Of a stretch of 64,000 bases of DNA, positions 28,634 through 39,119 are shown in pieces; position 1 is the first letter of the stretch; every line of letters begins with the position of its first letter. The DNA is taken from NCBI GenBank assembly GCA_948099385.1, contig CANUEZ040000001.1, positions 1,066,501 through 1,130,500 on the forward strand, in the 5' to 3' direction. Below the pieces are notes generated by a model. It saw only the letters and a list, made by a program, of their open reading frames with translations, did no database searches and was not told the origin of the DNA. The position numbers and the translations under genes were made by a program. The DNA is from Fasciola hepatica. Its lineage: Eukaryota; Platyhelminthes; Trematoda; Plagiorchiida; Fasciolidae.

Positions 28634-31520
28634 TGGGTAGAACGCCATAACCCCAACAAAGATTGGTCAAGTTTCCTTTTGAATGCTTTATCGTTCACCT
28701 CTCCCATCACATCCGCAAGCAAAGAATTCCAAAGGTTTGTGGCCCTCCGAGACAAGCGGTAGACTCACGGCAAACCAGTAGAATGCATCTTTACCAGTGT
28801 CACTAAGTTCCCGCGCACACGACATGGCCCATGGAGCGAGAAATCCGCCTGCAACTCTGGTTCCAGATCAACCCGAATGATACGACGGATTCAGATGAGA
28901 TCACCGTGCATCCGCCGATAAGCTACTGGAAATGAGCCAGTTGCCTCAAGACGTCCGTTGTAGTTAACCCCGCGTAGTACAGAGATGAGACGGGTAGCAG
29001 ACCTCTGCACTCTCTGACTTGGTTGATTCTGCAGCTGTACATGGCATGGATAAGCAGCCGCATCACCATATTCGAGTCTAGGACGGACATGGGAAGTATA
29101 CAGCATACCGAAAGCATCGTACCGTAGGTTCCCAAACGATCGACGAATTGGGCCAAGGATACTCCAGGCGGAAGCACAAATCCTGTCCGCGTGACCTTTG
29201 ATTTTCAGCGAGGAAGACACCAAAAATCCGAGAACACACTCGCAATCTGTTGTCTGCAACAGACTCCCAGACAGGTGGTAACTCACTGGCAGCTGAGAGC
29301 AACCCAAACGCATATGAACATACTCCGACAGATTTAGTGGCAGCATCCACTCAGAGGACCAGCGCAAAAGCGCACTTAGATCTTTCTGAAATATATGGCT
29401 GTCTGCATCCGACCGAAGTGCACGCCAAAGTCTCAGATCATCTGCATACAGGAGATAAGAGGGTGAGAAAACTGAGGGGAGGTCGTTCATGTAAATGAGG
29501 AACAACAACAGTCCCCTGGGGAACACCGCTGGTCGCTGCGTACAACCTGGAGATGGCTGTTGAGACCCTGACAGCAAACCGCCGTCCACTTAGGAAATCT
29601 TCAACCAATCTCATCAACGGAGCAGCTATTTCCATTAATCTGAGCTTTCGAAGGAGAGGGTCATGTGGAAGGCTTTGCTGGAGTCCACAAAGCTGACGTC
29701 CGTGGAATATCCCTCAGCCTCCGCTTCAGACCAGCGCTCACGAGCAAGCAGGAACGGGATTTGCGGAAACCATGTTGTTGGGAACTGAACAGGTGATGGT
29801 TTTCCGTGTGCTTCCGCACCTGCTCGGCTATGAAACGTTCCATTACCTTGTAGACGACACAAGTAAGACTCACAGGACGGTAATTGACAGCTGCAGTTTT
29901 GTCACCACCTTTGAACAGCGGGACAATAATAGCGGCCCTCCAGTCATCCGGTAGTTGCCCTGCTGCCAGCGAGGTGTTGAACAACCTGGTGATTGGTGAT
30001 GCAATGATGCCGGCGAGATCACTTAACATCAGAGGGTGGGTTCTGCCAAGGCCGGGTGACTAGTGAGACTTGAGAGATCGTAGTTGTGCCGTAATTTCGT
30101 CCACATGAAGATAATAAGGCACGCTGACGAGTTCCGAAAAAGGTGAACCAGGCAAAAGGGTTGTTGCAGGATTCGTTGCATACATTGACGCGTAATGCCG
30201 CGCCAAGACATCAGCCTTATCCTCATCAGAGTCAGCGATGATCTCAGCCTGAAGCAAGGTTGGTATGCTTATACGTTATGGTCTCTCGTGAAACCCGCGC
30301 CCTCAATCTCAACTTGCGATTCCCGATGGCTCCAGCCCGCCACGAAAAATCAGAAGGCGGAACCCAACTCGCCAAAAATGTGTCCTTAACAGAAATTACT
30401 GTGTTGTATATAAAGCGAAAATCGAATATTCCTGAACTCGGGCGCCCAGTTAAATTCAAGCCCTGTGGGGCCGATTAGGTAGATAACAATATTTTGCCGG
30501 ATTGAATACTGATCCGTTGGCCCAATTCGCGTCGGGCTGTAGATGAATGCTCGATTAGAAAAAAGGGTCACGTCATGAGTCGTCCGATAATTTATTGATT
30601 ATTCAATTTGGCCTGACAGGCTCGAGTTGATTATTGGCTTGTCTAAAAAAAGTTTTTTCCCGTTTTAACATCCTAACATATGCCCGGCGTCGCTCTCGTA
30701 TGGCGTTTGTAATATGCGTAAAACCATTTAGGTGCCTTAACATAGTCGGCTGCCAGCCTTTTCTTCAAACCCGCCTCGCTTGATTGCCTTCATAGATGAA
30801 CAGTGATTCTGTATGTCTGTACACAGCATAGCCGTCGCCCGTTTTTTTCGATACCTTTGCCATGCCTGATTTCTCTTGCGTAGCGGGCGTCGAAGTTCTC
30901 TATCAAACCACGGAGGACCATGTGCATGAGGAACTGGCGGTGGGGTGGAGCGAATCGAGCAACCAGCTGAAGGATCCCGTCGCGGATACGACTCCAGCCT
31001 GTATTGACGTTGTCAGGATCGTCGTGCTTCCATACCATAGTCCGCGCCGCCTCTTCCATATCTTCAAAGTTTATACGCCAAACATTTGGTCCGCAGTTTG
31101 GACTAGGCGATGTTCGGACGCCACGCCTCCAGTGTATGTACAGAACAGCATGGTCGCTTGAACCTAACGGAGGTAGGATATCAGTCTGGGAGACGTCCGA
31201 CATCCGTGGAGTGAGAACAAGATCCAGAATGGACGACTGCTCACCTTGGAAGCGAGTTGGTTGAGATAAGAGTTGGTACAGCGCCAGATCACAAACCGTG
31301 GTGAGCAGATCTCGGGAAAAAGTTGTCAGCTGCTGTAGTAAAACAGGATTCCACTCAGTCAATGTAGGGCACATTAAAGTCACCTAGGACGAGACAATGA
31401 CCATCAGATCCCCGGCTCCTCAAGGACCCCAGGATGGCCGGTGGCTCTGCAGCAGACGTCCTGTAGATAAGTCCCAAAACCACAAACGTCGGAGATAGGA
31501 AGGATTATGAGTTAACACTG
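28634..31520 (-). pseudogene. CR1-E LINE ORF2, decayed
   Basis: Reading leftwards on the minus strand: endonuclease end near 31480-31100 (HCLVLGDFNVPYID, then SSILDLVLTPRMSD, LGSSDHAVLYIHW), linker (RRGVRTSPSPNCGPNVWRIN), and pre-RT region (DKADVLARHYASMYATNP at 30220-30170). The RT follows (LPDDWRAAIIVPLFKGGDKT, NYRPVSLTCVVYKVMERF, QHGFRKSRSCL, LYADDLRLW at 29440) and the C-terminus ends at 28634 (ATNLWNSLLADVMGEV, AFKRKLDQSL). At least five frameshifts or stops divide it, including the stop right after FNVPYID. The interval about 30310-30790 does not translate convincingly and may be an insertion. Confidence 0.75.
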
Positions 31521-31576
31521 TTCAAAGGGTACCAACACAGTTAACGTCGGATGACGGTTTTGAAGAGGCGCGCACG

Positions 31577-32500
31577 TTGGTATCTTGTGAACCCTGTGGA
31601 CCTTCCGAAATACCGCCGTCTCCGCCACAGGTTTTGGAGAGTAGTTGGCGTTCCATCGTAACACCACTGAATTATTCCTACAGAGCTTGTGCATTTAGTT
31701 TATCTGACACGATGCCGCATTTCACGTCAAGCCCAACTGCGGCAAGCAAATCTCAAGCCACTGGAATTCACCGGAGTCCATTGAAAGACCATGGGTAACC
31801 GTAATTATCAAATGTCATGAACAACTTATCATATAGTAACGTTTCTGTTTCTGCGACAAGCTTAGCGCCAATGGAGAGATTTGGCAAAGATTTGCATGAA
31901 GTTATCCGTGAATGACTATTACATATATTTATGTATGAATATAGGTACGATGTACGATATGTGCTACCGTTTTGGCAAGGTCGAACGTGCCCTTGGTGGG
32001 CTGTCTGTTGGGCTGGGTGCCACGCACGCATCAGCGGTGCCGTCCAAGACGCAAAGAGCCGAAACGTGGGGGGAATTTCAGAAACTCCACGAGGCTCTAA
32101 GCTCGCCCGATGTGTATGCCAGCATGGTAAGTATATACATTTTAACTGAACCTTTTCAGGTGGCAACGCTCAAGCGGTTTGCGGATTACGACTTGGCCGA
32201 AACCGTGCGTACCATGCTGTTTGCGTCCATCGGGGACGACGCTGCCCTTAACTGCTGTTGGCTAGGAAGCCCTCAACGAAAGGCCGTTAACGACCATAAG
32301 TTGATCGCCGCCGTTAAGGGTAGGTTGTTTAAATTTACTGTTATACAAAACATCAGATGCTATAAAAGGAATGGGGCGGTTCTCCAACGAGCCAACGTCT
32401 GTCATTGACAGACATATAGAACGCTGGTTCATCAACGTTCGGAATCGAGGAGAAGGAAGACGGTACGCTGTTCTCCTGTATATATTATCGCACAACAATT
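31577..32500 (+). CDS. DUF4806-like domain gene, copy 1 (with mini-introns)
   Basis: The core is TLKRFADYDLAETVRTM, LNCCWLGSPQRKAVNDHKL then IAAVKG. This matches my memory of the DUF4806 pattern: a helix, a conserved Trp-x-Gly, a Lys/Arg stretch and a final I..AV helix. It is preceded by a helical stretch (WGEFQKLHEALSSPDVYASM). Two GT-AG introns fit in phase: 33 nt at 32127-32159 (phase 0) and 49 nt at 32320-32368 (phase 1). After them the frame gives SNEPTSVIDRHIERWF. The same exon contents recur at 34398-34960. Upstream coding around 31577-31798 (Pro/Ser-rich) is likely but unproven. The function of the domain is unknown, and it often occurs in repeated, transposon-associated genes. Confidence 0.5.
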
Positions 32501-32559
32501 TCATTTCCTGTGAATTGCTTCGTTAAAAACTTCAGCTGTCACAGTTTACATCAGTTTAT

Positions 32560-32835
32560 ATGCTTAGTTAGACATGGGATTTACCACCGATTTCGCCGTT
32601 GTGACTAAGCCGTTTCCTGAGTGGAAATTTTGTTGTGTCTGGTAATGTGTTTGAAATATATGGGCGCTCGACTGGCCGTGGCCATTACCTATCCTGTGCA
32701 AACTGAACTGAACTGAAAGCTCACTACGAGAAAATATCTCGTAACACTTGCGATCTAGGGCACCTCTGAAGGACTGGACGGTCTGCAGGTCTATCACTCT
32801 ACCAGGGAGACCGTTCTAACTGTTCACTACCCTCC
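32560..32835. mobile_element. Two opposed CR1-L 3' end pieces
   Basis: From 32560 to 32718 the plus strand reads the CR1-L 3' UTR end (GGCCGTGGCCATTACC) followed by CCTGTGCAAACTGAACTGAA, the family's pentamer tail. From 32719 the sequence is CR1-L coding end on the minus strand (LQTVQSFRGALDRKCYEIFS). The two pieces therefore face each other, tail against coding end, and are not one collinear copy. Confidence 0.65.
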
Positions 32836-32839
32836 CAAG

Positions 32840-33000
32840 GAGCACACCCCAAGATCTCCCCATGGGGCAAACCCCAAGCTATGGGGTACACTTGGGGCAG
32901 CCCCATGGGGCTAATTCGGGGCAAACCTGGGGCTAGCCCCAACCTTGGGGCAGTTCCATGGGGCGAGCCTGGGGCAAACGTGGGGCTAGCCCCAAACTTC
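32840..33000. repeat. Cluster of GGGGC/GCCCC palindromes (cluster 1)
   Basis: A dense run of short inverted units in otherwise AT-rich DNA, including the perfect palindromes GGGGCTAGCCCC (twice) and a CCCCATGGGG core, spaced by short A/T-rich links such as AAACCT. Its right part is shared with 35628-35700 in inverse orientation. Confidence 0.85.
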
Positions 33001-33521
33001 GTAATACGTTAAACGAAACCAGATCCAACTGCCGTTCCACGGACTACTACTAGTGTTTATTTCCAATTTGGCCGTTTGCGTACGCATCCCACGTACACCA
33101 ATTTCTGGCGAATTTGTAACTGAAAATTGAAAGCCAAATTCGTAATATGAAAAATTTATTTACATTCAATAAATGTGTACTTTGTACAAATTTGCAATAA
33201 TCCGTCAAAGCACATTCTCCTTGAACCTTGGACCCAGTTGTCTGTGGTCGCGATATCTGCAGATATGAGAATAAAATGTAAACTGTTATTGAAGAACTGC
33301 CAGTGAATCACTCCACCATTATGTATTAAGTGGTAATGGCATCCGATATAAATATTTTCAATGAACGGCATAACATTTTTCCACGATGCTTGCAAGTTGA
33401 AAAAAGCGATGATTCTACGTTGATATTTCGTAATGGAGGGACCTGTCGATGTATACCGAGCAAAATATGCTTGCATATAACTGCTGCCTTTTCACAGTCA
33501 CATATATGATACGGATAGCGA
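32925..33521 (-). mobile_element. Segment X with SWIM-type zinc finger, left copy
   Basis: A segment of about 595 bp whose inverse copy is 35106-35700. The minus-strand frame across 33521-33326 reads YPYHICDCEKAAVICKHIL, a CxC-x7-CxH arrangement fitting a SWIM zinc finger, then RNINVESSLFSTCKH. A second frame (33476-33156) begins MQAYFARYTSTGPSITKY. SWIM fingers are usual at the C-terminus of MULE-type transposases, so X is probably the tail of a DNA transposon with its 3' flank. It is unrelated in sequence to the MULE fragments at 22-25 kb as far as I can see. Confidence 0.5.
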
Positions 33522-33535
33522 CCCAAGTAGCACGT

Positions 33536-33925
33536 TGCCCCAACCTTCGGGGTAAACCTGGGGCTTGCCCCAAAATTAGTTTTCATGCGAAAAAGATGCT
33601 AATTGGTTACAGAATTACTGGGATTATATCCTTATGTACATATTTTGTCATATAAGGGCACCCTTATTGTTTTATTACTTCACCATTAGTGGCGACCTTC
33701 ACGCCAGTCTCGTGCAGTCGTCGCTCTGTTCTTCACGTGACTGTGGTGTGGTTTCTCTGGCAAGTGACCCACGAGTTCGGCATGAGATTCGTAAAAACCG
33801 TGTTGAACACATCACCTATACGTGTTTGTATTCGTATTGAGCAGCATGCTTGAGGTTTGCCCGAAGCTTGAGCAAACCTATAAGGTAAATTTAGGGCAAA
33901 CATGGGGTTAGCCCCAAGAATGTGG
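33536..33925. repeat. GGGGC/GCCCC palindrome clusters 2 and 3
   Basis: 33536-33576 reads as alternating GCCCC and GGGG units separated by short AT links, close to the pattern in cluster 1. 33850-33925 is a degenerate version containing ATGGGGTTAGCCCCAAG. The recurrence at both edges of segment X suggests the motif belongs to the mobile unit. Confidence 0.7.
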
Positions 33926-34054
33926 CCCCTTAGAGCACTTTTCATGTGCTATTCATATGTTGACTGATTTATCAATATCCAACCAGTGACAGAGAATATA
34001 TTCATCATAAGTAGATGAACCGCGGCTCAATGAGCGTATACTCGCACTTATTTA

Positions 34055-34058
<4 letters not shown>

Positions 34059-34121
<63 letters not shown>
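34059..34121. repeat. (AT)n microsatellite
   Basis: A pure AT run of about 31 units immediately left of segment Y. Confidence 0.95.
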
Positions 34122-34127
<6 letters not shown>

Positions 34128-34140
34128 CCTATATAGGTGT

Positions 34141-35073
34141 ATCATACGATACACTATCGTTTTTGCGGATACCCTGAGTACATGGCACACGTATGTTTAT
34201 TGTTTATGGATATTTGTTTTTAATTATCATTTTCGGATTTCAAATGGAGAAAAATGTGGTTTAGTGCTTAACATTTTTCTGTGTTTACAATGGACAGCTA
34301 ACTCACATGGACCATCCAAGCAAGTGGCAAAATTACTGTCAGCGTAAGCGAGCATTGAGTACTCTATGCTACACTGTACTATGCAAGTTCACGTGTAGTG
34401 CCGTCACCTTATTTTTTAATAAACCAAGAAAAAATTCTGCTGTTCCCAGACAGCCTTACAAGGAGTTTGGAGAAACTAAGCGCCTCTATAGACTCCTTTT
34501 CTACTACTTTCGGGGCACCATGTTTACATGCTATGTCGCAGCTACTCACACGTGTGAACACTGTGGATGAATTTCACCATTTACACGACGTCCTCGGAAC
34601 ACAAGAAGCTTTCAACAAGATGTTAAGTCACTATAAGTGTAGGTGACAAATATAGATCACCACGCTCCGGCGGTACGCAACTAGAAATCTTCAGGATGCT
34701 GTTAAGCAAATGCTATCTGCTGTGGTCAGCGATGACGTCGCAGTGGAGTGCTGCTGGCTCGGTAGCAGCTAGAGGATAGCCGTCTGCGATCATAGACTCA
34801 TCAAGGCAACAAAAGGTATATCAGTTAATTAGTGGTCTCACCACATACTAGACGCTATCAGATTCAGTCAGTTTTTTACCGAGGAACCAACTATCAACAT
34901 CGACAAGCACATCAGAAATTGGTTCCACAACGCTCCTGATCGTGGAGCAGGTAGCAGATATAGTAGGTAAGTAGAATGAAACGGAGTTGGCTTAATTCTT
35001 CTCTACGGTTAACAGAAACATGTTTACCGTAACACTAACATTTGAAGTACATTAACCGTTTGTTGAATTACAT
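34141..35073 (+). pseudogene. Segment Y: DUF4806-like gene, copy 2
   Basis: The plus-strand frame 34398-34646 gives LTRSLEKLSASIDSFSTTFG and VNTVDEFHHLHDVLGTQEAF, matching the helical part of copy 1 (WGEFQKLHEALSS). After a frame change, about 34660-34815 reads ITTLRRYATRNLQDAVKQML, then VECCWLGSS, a TAG stop, and RIAVCDHRLIKATKG, which is the DUF4806-like core. A GT...AG interval follows, then EEPTINIDKHIRNWFHN in another frame. The TAG inside the core is shared with the inverted copy at 35739-36950. The core is closely similar to copy 1 but disabled. Confidence 0.55.
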
Positions 35074-35105
35074 TGGGCTTCCGCGTTATCCCCGTACGCC
35101 ACTCT

Positions 35106-35700
35106 CGCTATCCGTATCATATATGTGACTGTGAAAAGGCAGCAGTTATATGCAAGCATATTTTTCTCGGTATACATCGACAGGTCGCTCCATTACGAAA
35201 TATCAACGTAGAATCATCTCTTTTTTCAACTTGCAAGCATCGTAGAAAAATGTTATGCCGTTCATTGAAAATATTTATATCGGATGCCATTACCACTTAA
35301 TACATAATGGTGGAGTGATTCACTGGCAGTTCTTCAATAACAGTTTACATTTTATTCTCATATCTGCAGATATCGCGACCACAGACAACTGGGTCCAAGG
35401 TTCAAGGAGAATGTGCTTTGACGGATTATTGCAAATTTGTACAAAGTACACATTTATTGAATGTAAATAAATTTTTCGTATTACGAATTTGGCTTTCAAT
35501 TTTCAGTTACAAATTCGCCAGAAATTGGTGTACGTGGGATGCGTACGCAAACGGCCAAATTGGAAATAAACACTAGTAGTAGTCCGTGGAACGGCAGTTG
35601 GATCTGGTTTCGTTTAACGTATTACGAAGTTTGGGGCTAGCCCCACGTTTGCCCCAGGCTCGCCCCATGGGGCTTGCCCCAAACTTGGGGCAGACGCGGG
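35106..35700 (+). mobile_element. Segment X with SWIM-type zinc finger, right copy
   Basis: Inverse repeat of 32925-33521. The plus frame 35073-35300 contains YPYHICDCEKAAVICKHIF and RNINVESSLFSTCKH. The coding parts of the two copies differ by only a few residues (IFLGIHRQVAP against ILLGIHRQVPP). The right edge passes into palindrome cluster 4. Confidence 0.55.
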
Positions 35701-35712
35701 GCTGCCTCATGC
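35628..35712. repeat. GGGGC/GCCCC palindrome cluster 4
   Basis: Contains GGGGCTAGCCCC, GCCCCATGGGGC and further GCCCC/GGGGC units. It is the inverse counterpart of the right part of cluster 1. Confidence 0.85.
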
Positions 35713-35738
35713 TTACCACTAAAAACGCGAAAGTCAAA

Positions 35739-36950
35739 TGTAATTCAACAAACGGTTAATGTACTTCAAATGTTAGTGTTACGGTAAACATGTTTCTGTT
35801 AACCGTAGAGAAGAATTAAGCCAACTCCGTTTCATTCTACTTACCTACTATATCTGCTACCTGCTCCGCGATCACGAGCGTTGTGGAACCAATTTCTGAT
35901 GTGCTTGTCGATGTTGATAGTTGGTTCCTCGGTAAAAAACTGGCTGAATCTGATAGCGTCTAGTATGTGGTGAGACCACTAATTAACTGATATACCTTTT
36001 GTTGCCTTGATGAGTCTATGATCGCAGACGGCTGTCCCCTAGCTGCTACCGAGCCAGCAGCACTCCACTGCGACGTCATCGATGACCACAGTAGATAGCA
36101 TTTGCTTAACAGCATCCTGAAGAGGTCATAAATACCACAACCGTGAAGGCTTTTAAGAAAGCAGTAGACTTATGTTCGGTGGCAGTATACCCCGAGTTAT
36201 GTTAAGCAGCTTTTAGGGTCAGATGCAATTTACTTATTGTTTCCACCTTACTCTGCCCGGGCTGATACTGCACAAAATTTCTGCCTTTCAGAAAAAAAAT
36301 CACGCAGTGTTGGGAGCTACGGAAACGCGACGACAACACAACTATCTGGACACACGATTGGCTCTAGCCACACCAAGTCCTGTGCAAACTGAACTGAACT
36401 GAACTGAAGTTGCGTACCGCCGGAGCGTTGTGATCTATATTTGTCACCTACACGTATAGTGACTTAACATCTTGTTGAAAGCTTCTTGTGTTCCGAGGAC
36501 GTCGTGTAAATGGTGAAATTCATCCACAGTGTTCACACGTGTGAGTAGCTGCGACATAGCATGTAAACATGGTGCCCCGAAAGTAGTAGAAAAGGAGTCT
36601 ATAGAGGCGCTTAGTTTCTCCAAACTCCTTGTAAGGCTGTCTGGGAACAGCAGAATTTTTTCTTGGTTTATTAAAAAATAAGGTGACGGCACTACACGTG
36701 AACTTGCATAGTACAGTGTAGCATAGAGTACTCAATGCTCGCTTACGCTGACAGTAATTTTGCCACTTGCTTGGATGGTCCATGTGAGTTAGCTGTCCAT
36801 TGTAAACACAGAAAAATGTTAAGCACTAAACCACATTTTTCTCCATTTGAAATCCGAAAATGATAATTAAAAACAAATATCCATAAACAATAAACATACG
36901 TGTGCCATGTACTCAGGGTATCCGCAATACGATAGTGTATGGTATGATAG
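35739..36950 (-). pseudogene. Segment Y inverted: DUF4806-like gene, copy 3, with insertion
   Basis: Inverse of 34141-35073. On the minus strand it carries the same frames (LTRSLEKLSASIDSFSTTFG at 36692-36444; ECCWLGSS followed by TAG around 36040). A 287-bp insertion at 36125-36411 splits the region between the helical part and the core. The shared TAG shows the common ancestor of both copies was already broken, or that one copied the other afterwards. Confidence 0.6.
36125..36411 (+). mobile_element. 5'-truncated CR1-type insertion with (CTGAA)n tail
   Basis: Present in the inverted Y copy but absent from 34141-35073. Its start reads NTTTVKAFKKAVDLCSV, like the end of a CR1-type ORF2, and it finishes with TCCTGTGCAAACTGAACTGA plus more CTGAA units. 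The empty site in the other copy has 7 extra bases (ATTTCTA), so insertion removed target bases instead of duplicating them. Confidence 0.65.
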
Positions 36951-37086
36951 ACTCATATACACACATGGACGCAAAACTGTTGATCATTTTTGGAGGCACG
37001 ATGCTCCGCAGATTGATAAAACCACAGAAGATATAATCCCAAGCACCATGTTAAGACACTCGTCGGTGTAGCGCAGCTGCACGAGG
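36951..37086. other. Short unassigned spacer
   Basis: Between segment Y (inverted) and the tail of CR1-L copy 1. Nothing was recognised. Confidence 0.4.
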
Positions 37087-37140
37087 TCAGTTCAGTTCAG
37101 TCTGCACAGTTCAGTTCAGTTCAGTTCAGTCTGCACAGGA
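37087..37140 (-). repeat. CR1-L 3' tail of CTGAA pentamers
   Basis: Two arrays of the pentamer (as CAGTT/TTCAG on the plus strand) separated by CTGCACA. The same tail occurs on the plus strand at 32696-32718 and 36384-36411. Confidence 0.8.
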
Positions 37141-37391
37141 AGGTAATGGCCACGGCCAATCGAGCGTCCAGAATTCCTTCGATGGTATGCACACCAGTTA
37201 TGCGCCGAGTGTATTTCGTCGAATCCCCGCTAAAAATGAGAGGGAAACGGAAAACCTCATCGCACATCAACTGCGAGAGACATTATGCATCGTGAACGTT
37301 CACTGAGACAGTATGCAATGGGGGAAAAAGTCTGCTAAAACATACTCCAGAAGGACCACAGTGCTACCCGTCATCCATCTAGTTGATACAT

Positions 37392-39117
37392 TCAAGGCTC
37401 ACTACGAGGAAAGATCTCGTACCACTTGCGATCAAGGGCACATTTGAAGGATTGGACTGTCTGCAGCTCTACCATTTCACCAGGCAGACCGTTCCAACTG
37501 TTCACAACCCTGTTGCTGAAGAAGTGCGATCTAGCCATCAAACTAGATCGGGCTTTTATCATGTTCTTTTCGTGTCCCCTTGTTCTGGAGTCTACGGCCA
37601 TTTGGAATAGACTATCTGGTCTAAGGCCAGAAAAGCCCTTCATTACCTTGAACGTTTCTATGAGATCCCCTCGACGTCTCCTCCTCTCCAACGAGAAGAG
37701 ATTCAGGTCACATAGTCTCTGCTCGTAAGTCTTACCCCTCTTCCCTTCAACCATTCGCGTGGCGAGACGTTGGACTTTCTCTAGGCAGGCGGCGTCATTT
37801 TTGTAGGAGGGTGACCAAACCTGCACACTACCTTCTAAGTGAGGTCGTACTATTGCCATGTAAATAGGTACGAATACCTCTGGCTTCCGGCAAGACAAAG
37901 CCGATTGCAGTCTAAAGAGCTCCCCACGAGCCTTATGCGCAGCCGCGTTGCACTGTTCCGACCATTTGAATTCACTTTTCATGATGATCCCCAGGTCTTT
38001 AACCCTACTGGCTGCCTCTACAGTGAACAGCCCTTGATCATGAGCGACAGTTAGGCTCTCTGTTGCCCTTGACAACAAATGGCTTTTTTGAGCGTTTAGA
38101 GGTAAGTCCCATTTGTATGCCCAGTTTAGGACGGTGCCTATTTCCCTGCCCAAGTCCGCCCTACCCTTAGATCCAACAATCATCACATCATCCGCAAAAA
38201 TAAAGCTGGGCGATTGAAGAGTGGATGCTAGGTCATTAATAAATAACAAGAATAGGACTGGGCCTAGGACGGATCCCTGCGGTGCACCACTGGTGACGTT
38301 CACCAAACTGGAGCACCTGTCCCCCACTTTGACATAAAGCGTCCTGTGGGAGAGGAAGTCCTCCAGCCACCTATATACTGGCCCACCTATCCCGAAAGTC
38401 TCCATCTTGCATAGCAAAAGACGATGATTAACGGAGTCGAACGCCTTGCTAAAGTCGAGGTAGCATTCCCCAACTTGCTTACCTTCGTCCAGTCGTCGAG
38501 TTACTTCATCTAAGAAGCACAGGAGATTGGTCAGGCAAGATCTACTTTTCAGGAATCCATGCCGCGCCGGGCTTAGCATGGAGTGCTGCAGTAAGTGCTG
38601 GCAGATATGGGCACGGATGATCTTCACGAGAACTTTACAGAGAATGCTAGTTAGGCTTACCAGCCTGTAGTTCTGCACATCCGACTTAGGCCCACTCTTA
38701 TGTATTGCCACAACTGCCGTGACTTTCCAGTCCTCAGGCAGCTTTCCCTGGTCCAACGTGGATCTATACAATCTGCATACCGATGGAGCTATGATATCCG
38801 CCAACGGCTTGATGATAGCTGGATGAATGCCATCTGGGCCCGCTGACTTGTGGCTGTTTAACTCCTGTAGGTACTTACGCACGCATTCCTCTGAAAGATC
38901 TAGCTCGTTTAACTGAGGAGGATGTATCAGAGCCAGATCTACTAGTACCCCACTATCTATCCTATGTACACTACCAAAGTATTCCCCCAGGGCGTCTGCT
39001 TTGCCCTGGTCGTCAGTGACAATACCATATTCTCTAGTGGATAGTGGACCTACGGCATTTCTTGTTGAGCCTTTAGACTGTACATAGCTGTAGAACTTTT
39101 TCGGCTGTTGTCTTACA
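37392..39117 (-). pseudogene. CR1-L ORF2 C-terminal part: reverse transcriptase
   Basis: Open from just after a TAG at 39118-39120 down to 37392. RT motifs in order: [106 protein letters not shown] (active site). The thumb and C-terminal domain end with RTRGHEKNMIKARSS, FFSNRVVNSWNGLP and LQTVQSFKCALDRKWYEIFP. The RT is complete by motif. The preceding stop (CAG to TAG, as judged from CR1-L copy 2 where the codon is CAG) separates it from the endonuclease. Confidence 0.85.
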
Positions 39118-39119
39118 GA

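Larger units (their letters stand above)
33522..34140. other. Spacer with palindrome clusters and (AT)n
   Basis: Holds GGGGC/GCCCC cluster 2 at 33536-33576 and a weaker cluster 3 at 33850-33925, then AT-rich sequence and the (AT)n run. No coding feature was recognised. Short frames of alternating Ile-Tyr are simple-repeat artefacts. Confidence 0.5.
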
